From Tolypocladium sp. Sup5 PDA-1 (Eukaryota > Ascomycota > Sordariomycetes > Hypocreales > Ophiocordycipitaceae): DNA of 64,000 nucleotides. Of this stretch, positions 55,101-64,000 are shown in pieces. A program made the translations under genes and the position numbers. The notes beneath the pieces are model-generated. The model was not told the origin of the DNA, did no database searches, and saw only the letters and a list, made by a program, of their open reading frames with translations. How positions within the stretch are numbered: position 1 is the first letter of the stretch; each line of letters starts with the position of its first letter. Location of the stretch: the NCBI GenBank assembly GCA_000750105.3, contig JPHH03000015.1, forward strand, positions 372,001 to 436,000. The letters are read 5' to 3'.

Positions 55101-58100
55101 TGTCTGCCTCTCGTCCTTCGACGTTGAAGCCAATCACCTCAACGAGATACTTGGCGATGCCAATTTTACTGCGACATTTCTGGAATGTTCTCGGCGGGTC
55201 CAGGAATCGCAGGCTGAAGTCCACTCGAACGATTTTACTCTCAGCACTTTGACCTTCCGATGGAGACGTCTTGCGCATCGAGCGTTGGGCATTTTAACAA
55301 GAGGCCTGAACTCAAACCGCGGGCTTGATATCGCAGTTGCAAAAGCGTGGCAGTCTTACTCCCGAGCCGAACAGCCTTGGGAAATCCTGTCTTGCTGTTG
55401 GGTAACGGTGCGTGGCAGTGGAGGGCATGGCAGTCAGCCGATTCCAGTTCACTTTAACTTGCTCACTGCAGAGCTCTTGGTGAATGGTCTACCTTTGAGT
55501 CGGCTTCCGTCCGAATATGAGGAACATCCAGACTACAAAGTCTTCTTTGGCTTCCACCGCCTTGACGTGGTGCCCAGTGGAATGCCAGGAATGAAGTTTT
55601 CGGCGAAGAGCACGTTCAACGACCACCATGTCTCTCTGAACATGGAGGACTGGTCTGACGAAGATCGAAACCGGGATCTCCTACTATGTGCTTGGAAAGA
55701 TGCCTCTTGCTACAACATGGTTCCCACAAGGGTGTTCAGTAGGAGACTGCCTCTCAGCTTCGGAGACGAGTATGCGCATTGGTATGATGTCAATGACAAA
55801 ACAGTCGAGTTTCGTCTCAAGAGCGAACCGTGGATATCTCGGCACACGAACTGGCGCCTGCGAAAGCACAATAGCTCTTGGCAACTGACAAGGCCCGATG
55901 CCGGTACTTTAGTCGACCCTTCTAGTGGTACCGCGACAAATGTCATCGACATTTTTTGGCCCTTGGAAGATGCTTCTGGTGTTCATTTGTGCTATTCCAC
56001 ATATGAGCAGCAGCTGCAAATTCATCTCCCGCGCCTTCAGCTGGACTTTTATGTCGACATTGGGTCAACATTCGTGAGGTCCCGCCAGTTCAGAGGCATG
56101 TGTGTGGACAGTAATCAGGATATCGGAACTCTCATTGGCCTGAAAAACAAGCTGTTGCTTTGCCAAGAGGACCAGTCTCTGTTTCGCATGATGCTCATCC
56201 CAGAGGGAGACGTTTCCTGGAAGGAGTCTTACATTAGCGAGGATGCATCCCACGTATCGGTGGATATCGACTTCACCACGATCACACGAGTGCAGCCATA
56301 TCAGATGGATCATCATCTCGGAAGATTGGTGGGAAATGGCAGCCTGCAGAGCAAGCTATTTCTGGCGCAGATCCATGCCATAACATCTTTTTGCTTGCCG
56401 GATCCATTCACGGGAGTGACGGGAACTGAGAGAGCTCTCGGAATTCTGCGAGGAGGAGAAGTGCGGTCGTTCGATAGCTTGTCTGTCGAAAACGTTGACA
56501 GGCTTTGTCAAATAGCGGAACTCACGCCAAAAAGACGATACCTGCTTCCTGAATCTACTGGTCTGCAAGTTGTCACTTGGGCTACCGATGGCCTTTGTCC
56601 ACTCTCGCAGCACCCGGGCCTTTATCAAGCTGTGAAGGCTATTTTCAGCCAGGCAGCTGAGACACAGTTTCTCTACCCACACGATTCGGTACGAATTCCA
56701 GAGTTGGTATTTGTGGACTGCACGCTGTTGAGTCGGGATGCCATCAGGTCATCAGCGTTTCAAGGTTCAGGCTTCGGGGCCGAAGCCCACACGACGGAAC
56801 TCGATCGAGAATACAACTCGAGAGCAAAAGCTCCCAACGATACGAGGACGAGCAAAATCTTTTACGTGTGTTCGATCTTGGCCACAGGCAAAGAAGAGGT
56901 CATGGGCAAGCTGCCAAAGCCTGCAAGCTTTATTGCGGAACTCAAAAAGGCCCTGGGGAACCAGACAGGCACTCGCGGTCCGGTGTCGACAGTGCCTGGA
57001 TCGGAGTTTGAGTACGATGCGACCTGGCTCAAAAACCCGAACCACTTTTTGCCGGAACTTTGGTGCCAGATTCACAAAACATTTATCCAGAAAGAGTCCA
57101 GCATCAACAGATTCAAGCTGATGTTGTGGATATCGGCCATTGCGTTTTCCGAAGAGTCTAGTCCATGGGTAACGCAGACTCTTCTGGGGTTCATATCTCT
57201 ACCCGCAATGGCTGAGATAACAATTCCGGAAGCTCCGTTGTTCTACTTGCAGAAGGGGGACCATCCTCTAAAAGCAGAACTGAACAATACGCTGAAAGTG
57301 GCAGCCCTTGACTATGATACGAGCGATGACGCGAAAACTGCAGCTCGCAACGGAGAAAGCAAAAAAGACGCCAATCAGAGACGGCGAAGATCTTTCAAGG
57401 AAAACCAGAAGAAGGCCATGAGTGACTTCGCCACGAATCTGAGTGAGCAATGGCCTCGACAAAGGCCCGTGTGTCCAGAAGAGGTGTGGTTTACGAGCTA
57501 CTTCAACTGCAATAGAGTCATGAGATCCGTGACGAAGACATTCCGGGCTTGCCATGACAACTTGGCCTTCTTCCAATACCTCGGGAAAATACACGACGTA
57601 CTCAAAACCACTACCAGGTTGCAAGCGGACGAGAATTTACCCTTGCCCTCCCTTGATCAAACGCCGTACATATCTCGCGACGTTGCGCGCTTCATTACCA
57701 CTCGCTCGGCCATGGAACAAGCGTCGTCACTGAAGTTGTCCAGTCGCGATCCGACTTCTCTAGCACAGTGTTTGATTGTGCCCGCTCGGGAAGCGACCAG
57801 TCCCAAGGGGTTGGAGCTTTTGAACATGTTATCCACAAGTGCAGCCACAAAGCCGGAAATGACCTACGTACAAGACTTTCGAGACAGCGTCTCGTCACTC
57901 AGAGGCCAAGTTCAGAGCTGTAAGTTGGCGAGAGATGGGCAAGACTTGGAGCAGGTTCTGCAGAGGCATCTTCAGGACTGCAAAGCGCATTTCGACAGAA
58001 TCTGGAGCACCTTAATGCGCACCGCAGGTAGGAAGCCCTGCAGCAGTGAGGAATCGGCTTCAACAGAACTCTCCTCCATGGCCATGGTTGCGGCAACACA

Positions 58101-61100
58101 CCATTGGCCGAGATTGACCATCGGTATTTTGTTGGAGCAGCTGAGTCGACAGCACCGAGGCGCCCTTCCTCCAGCTTGGCGAGAGCACATTGCCGTGCTG
58201 GGAAAGAGTTTGACCTGGGTTCAGCAGGCTGAACGCCTTGTGCGCCTTACAAGCCAAGGGGGAGATCTCATACGGGAGATCCAGAACCAAGTTCCTCGGA
58301 ACTGGTGCCCTCTCGAACATCCCGACTCTCTTCTACTCGAGATCGAAGGGGGACTTCGAATCCGACATGTACAAGAGGAGATTGCCAGCTTGATGAGAGA
58401 TCCGCCAGGAGACAAGAATGCTGTCTTGCAGCTGAACATGGGAGAAGGGAAATCCTCTGTCATCGTTCCGATTGTCGCAGCTTCAGTTGCCGACGGCTCA
58501 AGGCTAGCAAGAGTAATTGTGGCAAAGCCACAATCACGACAGATGTTTGAGATGTTGATCTCAAAAATGGGAGGGTTGATTGGGCGCCGAGTCTACCGCC
58601 TGCCATTCACACGGACGATAAAAGTCGACAAAAAGCAGGCAAAGATCATCAATCAACTATGCCGGGAGTGCAAAGGTAATGGTGGCATTCTACTTGTTCA
58701 ACCAGAACACATTCTGTCACTTCAGTTGATGGTAATTGAATGCTTTATCCAGGAAAGCGACGCAGCACAGGATCTCTTGGAGGTTCTAAACTTTTTCGAC
58801 TTGCACTCCCAGGACATTGTAGACGAGGCAGATGAAAATTTTTCTCCAAAGTTTGAGCTAATCTACACCATGGGTAAACCGCGCGCTATCGAGTTTGCCC
58901 CAGAGCGATGGGTGATCATCCAAGAGGTCCTCGCCGTGGTTGCAAGGCTTGGGAAGGACGTTCAACGTGAGGCGCCTATGTCGATTGAGATCGACGACCA
59001 GCACCACGGCCGCTTTCCTCGCATACGCTTCCTGGCAGAGGAGGCATCCGAAAAACTGTGTCACCTGGCTGCAGGTCATATCTGTCAACATGGGCTCGCC
59101 GGCTTTGCAGTTGGTCGCCTGTCGAGCCATACCAAGGCTGCAATTCTGCAATACATCACCCAGAAGGACGTTGCCCGGGACATCATGGACAGTGTGGAGA
59201 ATGGTGGATTCTGGACTGAGTCAACCAAGAGTGCCTTGTTGCTTGTGCGTGGACTCTTTGCGGGCGGAATCCTTTCGTCCGCCTTCAGCCAGAAGCGATG
59301 GACCGTGAACTTTGGCTTGGATCCCGAACGCCAACCGAGCAGCAAGCTCGCCGTGCCTTACCGAGCCAAGGACATGCCCACGCCGAGGTCCGAGTTTAGC
59401 CACCCGGATCTACAAATTCTGCTCACCTGTCTCTCATACTACTACGGTGGACTGAGCGACGACGACCTGTTCCTATCACTGCAGCACCTCGCCAAATCTG
59501 ATCAGGCCAGCAATGAATATCAGATATGGGCGTCCAGCACGTTGAAACTTCCCGCGGCATTCCAAAATTTTGAGGGAATCAATGTGCGCGACAGAGAGCA
59601 GTGTATCCGCGAGGTTTTCCCTGCCTTGAGGTATTCCAAGGGCGCGGCGGACTACTTCTTGTCTCGGATTGTCTTCCCCAGGGAGCTGAAAGAGTTTCCT
59701 CACAAATTGTCAGCCTCCGGCTGGGACATTGGACGGGCCAAAAAAGCTCCTACGACAGCCTTTTCAGGAACCAACGATTGTCGCCACCTGCTGCCGCTGG
59801 AGATGGTTCAAATTGACGTGCCGAGTCAGACCCACACGAATGCTTTGGTGCTGAACAACCTACTCTCAGAAGGCAACGGGGTCATGCTGCTTTCTGAGCT
59901 TGGCCACACGGGAGTTTACGCCGGATGGGAGCTCCTCAAGTCTATTGTGGCAGCAAAGCCAGAGCCGAGAGTCATTCTCGACGTTGGAGCGCAGATACTG
60001 GAGCTCACAAATGAGCAAGTAGCCAAGAAGTGGTTGGAGTTTATGGACGACCAGCATGCCACACAAGCTGCAGTATTCTGTAACGAACAGGATGAACTGA
60101 CAGTGCTCGATCGACAAGGACGTCTCGAGCCACTCCAGACGTCCCCGTTTGGCAAGCAGCTGGACTTTTGTGTAGTATTTCTTGATGAGGCCCACACCCG
60201 AGGAATTGACTTGCGGCTTCCTGAGTCGTACAGGGCAGCTGTCACTTTGGGTGCCAAATTGACAAAGGATCGGCTTGTGCAAGGTAAGTTCAACCAATCC
60301 TCCCGCTTCGTCGATACAGTTCTAACAGCTCGCAGCGTGCATGAGAATGCGGAAACTCGGAGCTGGTCAGACAGTTGTGTTTTGTGTTCCGCAAGAAATC
60401 GAGACCCGAATCCGGACAAGACAGCCCAGCTTTGGCTCTGTCCCGATCGACATCGCAGCCATAATCGACTGGGCTGTTAAGGAGACATGGGACGATATGA
60501 AGCAGTCTATACCACTTTGGGCCGCCCAAGGTCGACGCTTCGAACGCCAACGAAATCTTTGGGAACATTCGGCAACGGAAGATGGGGTACGTCTGGACCA
60601 GGACCTCGCCGAGAGATTCTTGGAGGATGAGGCACAGAGCCTCGAAAGTCGGTATCGTCCCCGCTACGTCAAACCGCCCAGCATCGCAGATTTGCCATGT
60701 GGCAATGCCAACTTGGACGAGATTGTTCAGAGATGCCGAGAGTTTGGGAATTTGGATATCCGGTCTGCCAGCCTGGAGGAGCAGCTGGAGCGTGAGATGG
60801 AGCGTGAGCTGACCCCCGAGGTCGAGACCGAGCGTCAGGTCCAGCGACTGGAGAAAGTCGAACCCGCCAGACACAGAGAGAACCCGAAGGTCAAGAAATT
60901 CATCCAAAGTGGCGAATTGCCAAAGAACGAAACCGGCTTTCTGTGGGCTTTTCAAGCTTTGGACAAAACCACGGCCTGCAATTACTTCGACGTGCAGAAG
61001 TTTCCTCGAGGACTTCGAGTCACACAAGACTTTGCCTACACACTCAAAGGGAAGGCACCACGAGAGAGCGGCGCGGACGCGTACCAGCGGGGCGTTCAAT

Positions 61101-61696
61101 GGATCTTGACCAGTCACAATACCGAAAAGCGCGAGACCATCATGGTCATAATAAGCCCGTATGAGGCAGAGAGATACATGGGCTATATTCGGTCGTCGGA
61201 ACACGTGGTGTTGCACCTGTACGCACCACGGCAGAACCAGAGCTACGCTCCCCTGGACGCCCTCAGCCTCTATCAGATTCCCCCGTCATCTCCAAGACAT
61301 CCGATTCCACGACGTCTCCAAATTGAGCTCAACCTCTTCGCTGGGCAACTTTATTTCGACTCCTTCCAGGAGTACGTGGATGTCTGTAACTACCTGTGCT
61401 TGACATGGGGCGATCCGATGGATGGCAATGGCATGATGGTGGACGGGTTCATCGATCCGAAACGCCGAGCGCGTGTGCATCAGGGTAGAACAAACTTTGA
61501 GACAAGCCCTGTGCAGTTCTTGAAGGTGCTCATGGCCAAGATCCGTCGCGATGGGAGCACCATCGAGAAGACTCATATGGGCAGGATGCTTGATGGGGTG
61601 TTGTTGACGGAGGATGACTTCCAGCCTCGGCAAAAGAGGAAGGCGGAGGAGGAACTCACGCGTGAAGAAGGGCTTTTCGTAGGCAATGCCCCATGA
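52144..61696 (+). CDS. Giant DUF6606/DUF3638/DUF3645 protein, helicase/SecA-like motifs, one in-frame TAG
   Basis: Exons 52144-52417, 52472-60283 and 60336-61696; 3,148 codons, the usual size for this family. Order: DUF6606-like N-terminus (CIINDVFLPPKLPG ... YLTIPLYLKAQNAAIIIRRH), a long helical middle, DUF3638 (LQLNMGEGKSSVIVPIVAAS, Lys2085; IVDEADENFSPKFELIYTMG, Asp2209), DUF3645 (FLDEAHTRGIDLRLPESYRA, Asp2663) and a conserved C-terminal region. GEGKS and the DEAD/DEAH-like motifs resemble an SF2 or SecA-type ATPase. Fungal databases often label such proteins ubiquitinyl hydrolase, without direct proof that I know of; the function is unknown. One stop, TAG at 54721-54723 (codon 842), interrupts the frame within the conserved segment MPSVN-stop-KKTETV. 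The sequence resumes at once in the same frame with family-like sequence (LQRVKENWESCKAVWAF). Whether this is a null allele, read-through or a sequence error is open. If no read-through occurs, an 841-residue N-terminal product would result. Confidence 0.88.
54721..54723 (+). other. In-frame TAG stop inside the giant gene
   Basis: The TAG codon follows ATGCCTTCTGTCAAT in frame. Both sides match the family without any shift, and no intron of normal length can remove it without a frameshift or loss of conserved residues. Confidence 0.9.
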
Positions 61697-62653
61697 GCTG
61701 AAGCGCATGCACGGGAGACGGGAGAATGGAGGGGGAGATGGTTGCTGGTAGGACTTCCTCTGGGGAAGCTATTTGTTTGAGTAAATTGTTTGGAAATTGT
61801 AATAAACCGTCGTATAAATGCAAAATTGTAAAAGGAGCTCTAGAAACCACATGGTCTGTGAAATAGAGTGTGACTTGTTTTCCTCAACCATTTCTGGAGA
61901 ACCACTAGGGGCAGGCATCCTGAGTCTCGACATGACCTGAGCATCACCGTCTGGGGTTGTGGTCTCTGTGTCGCAAGCGCACACACGTCCAGAATAAAAG
62001 GGAATTAAGAGCGGCGTAAAGAGGATAAAATAACTTCATGTGTCAGCCTGCAGCAGTCTGCTGACTTCGGGCCGCTGCGAAAACTTCAACGGGGCTTACA
62101 AGTGACTGTCAACATCCTCCGGAGGTACAAGCACATCTTGACCAAGAGCGTGGAAGCTACAGCGAGAGACGCTGCTTCTACGCACGGTGGAGGCGGACCG
62201 AATGGAGAAGCAGGAGGTAATAAAGTTTATAAAGAACCGGGACGGGACTCGACGTGGAGCTTTGTTCCGACTTTCTCCGTGTTCATGACCTCGGTACTTG
62301 GTACGTTGATCCAGGCAATCAAGCTTTATTTCTGTTATGGAGGGTAGTAGTCCATACTGCGTATTGACAAGCACGTCAAGATGCCTTTGGCAGAACCCAG
62401 GACTGACTGGCCTTCTGTCGGGCACGGTTCATGTGCAAAGTTCCCGTTTGCCCAGGCCTTTGGGCATCCGCTGGTCTTGGGGCAAGGAAGTGAGGACAGT
62501 GCCAAGTTGAGCTAATGCAGGTGTGCCAGGGTTCAACGTGCTGTTCGGTGAGCCACAGCACGGGCCTGCGCCCATACTTTCTCTCAAATGGTCGGTCGAC
62601 GCTCCGTGAGCATAGAGGTAGGGAATAAAATCCCAAACAAGGCGATGTTTGCT
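61697..62653. other. Region downstream of the giant gene
   Basis: Holds the 3' UTR of the giant gene; a possible AATAAA poly(A) signal lies near 61800. An open frame at 62102-62347 has no recognisable product. No other feature. Confidence 0.45.
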
Positions 62654-62806
62654 TATCCCCGGGCAGCGGTAAGGCTTGTGGGTCCATAACCCCCTGCAAC
62701 TACTTCGTAGCTTGTTGGTATTCGTACTTCTATCACAAGCCAATGATCTAGTTAAAAGAAGTATCATTTAATGTGCTAGCACAAGCCTTACCGCTGCCCA
62801 AGGACA
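62654..62806. mobile_element. Candidate MITE-like element with 27-bp terminal inverted repeats
   Basis: The arms 62661-62680 and 62780-62799 are perfect 20-bp inverted copies (GGGCAGCGGTAAGGCTTGTG). They extend outward to 27 bp with only transition differences (TATCCCC versus TGTCCTT). The enclosed ~100 bp is AT-rich and non-coding. The trinucleotide GCT abuts both ends and could be a target duplication. The element is 153 bp long, suited to a non-autonomous DNA transposon remnant; no transposase is nearby. Confidence 0.55.
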
Positions 62807-63229
62807 GCTTAACACGCTCCTCTAGAAGCAATCGGTTTATATGCCATCAAGCGACGTAGTGTGTCCTGTGACCGTTCTCTGCGTACTCACATCGCCCTGG
62901 GTTGGGCATCTCATGTCTTCCCTAGCCATGCTTGGGGCGTCGTGTCCTCGTTGAGCAAATGCAGCATTTACTGTAGACGAAGACGGTGGCGATTCTTCGA
63001 TTGTGCAACGAGTGGATTGCGTGAGCCTTGGTCTCCCAGGAATCGCAAGCTGAGTGGAGAACTTCATCCTTTCAATAGTCATCTGTGGAGTGTGAAGCCC
63101 CAACTGCAACATACGAGTATTCGTAAGGCGTAAGTGCACGTCTCTGGAACTGAGAACTGACTCGCCAATCAATATCAAGAATGGTAATCACCGGGTGGCG
63201 GAGTGGCCTGATTTCTTGGGTGGTTCAAT

Positions 63230-63495
63230 CCCTTTGGCAATGCTAACGCCGCACCCAAGTCATAGGACAGGGGTTACGGCCAATCAGGATGCCGCATTCA
63301 TTTCGGTACTTCATTTTACTGGCAAAGGCCACTGTGATAGATGTCCCAGCAATTCTGACTGGTACAAGTCGCTACATTGCAGTTGTCGCCATCCTTCGAC
63401 ACTACAGTACGCAATGTGGAGTCGGGCGTACCAGCAAGGTCACCGGGGAATAGTGGGTCCCGTAACTTGGGTACGGCGTTAGCACTGCCAAAGGG
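63230..63495. mobile_element. Second inverted-repeat structure, possible transposon remnant
   Basis: The arms 63230-63260 and 63465-63495 match in inverted orientation at 29 of 31 positions, both differences being transitions. Weaker similarity continues inward for about 8 bp (CATAGGAC versus TACGGGAC). The spacer of about 204 bp has no coding content. It differs in sequence from the element at 62654-62806. Confidence 0.5.
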
Positions 63496-64000
63496 AATTG
63501 TGTGAGACACAACGGGCCGTTAGAGAAACGACGATGCCTCATCGGGCGGCAGATGCTTCTCCAGACACCCCGGTTCTCCGCTATCGGTCCTTGCGGTCCT
63601 TGTGAAATCCAAAGTGACGCTGTTGTGGCCATCCTCAGCCTTCCTCGGCCCCGATATCCCCCGCCGCTGCGGATATGCACGAGGCGTGTGTCCTCGGAAG
63701 TGGCTTCTCACGCCAGGAGTGTGGCGCCTTGCGGATCAGCTGGAAGGGGACAACAAAAGGCTTGTCTTACCGTTCCGCTCTCCTTCACTTTTCTCTACCT
63801 TCCAACAAATGATCTTCTGCTGATGTTTCGTCTCCCTCCCTGTCCACGACTTGGGTCACATCCGCCGACTGCGACCGTCCGTTTCCGTGAGCTCCTCCAC
63901 CGGCCGACGTCCGACACCCAACCTGCTCGCTCATCCCGTGTTAACCAGGCGCGCAGGCAGCGGACCAGCTTAACTACCGTCCCTGTATCACGACTACAAT
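63496..64000. other. Right edge of window, possible promoter of a gene beyond it
   Basis: From about 63770 the plus strand becomes rich in C and T (CTCTCCTTCACTTTTCTCTA), as in fungal leader regions, so a plus-strand gene may start just past the window. No coding sequence is visible inside it. Confidence 0.3.

Noticed and set aside
63196..63232. tRNA-like A-box (TGGCGGAGTGG) and B-box (GGTTCAATCCC) pair
   Set aside because: The boxes are only about 15 nt apart, too close for a tRNA, and no acceptor or anticodon stem folds. Chance or a much-decayed tRNA-derived sequence.
1..64000. A secondary-metabolite cluster, CRISPR array, prophage or heterokaryon-incompatibility NLR
   Set aside because: There is no PKS, NRPS or terpene synthase, no spaced repeats, no phage genes and no NACHT or HET domain. 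The CoA ligase and aldehyde dehydrogenase are far apart and lie among unrelated genes.

Overview
This window is nuclear DNA from a filamentous ascomycete, most likely a sordariomycete and possibly from Hypocreales. The placement rests on gene content, because no search could be run. The supporting signs are GC-rich genes with short spliceosomal introns (mostly about 50-100 nt, GT..AG ends), long intergenic spaces with no operons, and fungus-restricted families: a DUF4045 protein, a DUF6606/DUF3638/DUF3645 giant protein, a class II cAMP phosphodiesterase and a BAS-type small secreted protein. A tRNA gene with a short canonical intron also fits. Codon use looks uniform, and I see no bacterial, viral or CRISPR-like block.

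Left part (1-25 kb), mostly housekeeping. A DUF4045 protein (minus, cut by the window edge), an Arl2-type small GTPase (minus) and a GNAT-domain protein (minus) are followed by an intron-containing tRNA-Arg(UCG), a mitochondrial sideroflexin (plus), a LAMMER dual-specificity kinase (plus) with a very long leader region, and a 605-residue protein of unknown function (plus). The long-form tRNase Z (minus) and a flavin-reductase-like protein (plus) share a 619-bp divergent promoter. A class II cAMP phosphodiesterase (minus) ends this part.

Middle (25-42 kb). A Gln/Pro-rich protein with one conserved Cys/Trp module (minus) and an NAD(P) aldehyde dehydrogenase with a GC-AG intron (minus) come first. 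The dehydrogenase is divergent from a 1,826-residue DIP2/Cmr2-type protein with two adenylation domains (plus). A single-pass membrane protein with a ricin-B-like ectodomain (minus) follows.

Right part (42-64 kb), more accessory. It holds a short protein with a cysteine-bearing heptad-like repeat (minus), an intracellular GH31 glycosidase (minus), a decayed fragment of an MFS sugar transporter beside it, a BAS-type secreted cysteine-rich protein (minus) and a peroxisomal 4CL-like acyl-CoA ligase ending in SKL (plus). It ends with a 3,148-codon DUF6606/DUF3638/DUF3645 gene (plus) that is intact except for one in-frame TAG. The last 2.3 kb hold no gene but carry two inverted-repeat structures that look like small, mutated transposon remnants.

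The genes do not form one pathway. Local links I can suggest are the sugar-use pair (GH31 plus transporter relic), the secreted effector-like gene in a gene-poor stretch, and tRNase Z with two plausible starts for mitochondrial and nuclear forms. All introns were placed by eye from splice signals and protein continuity.
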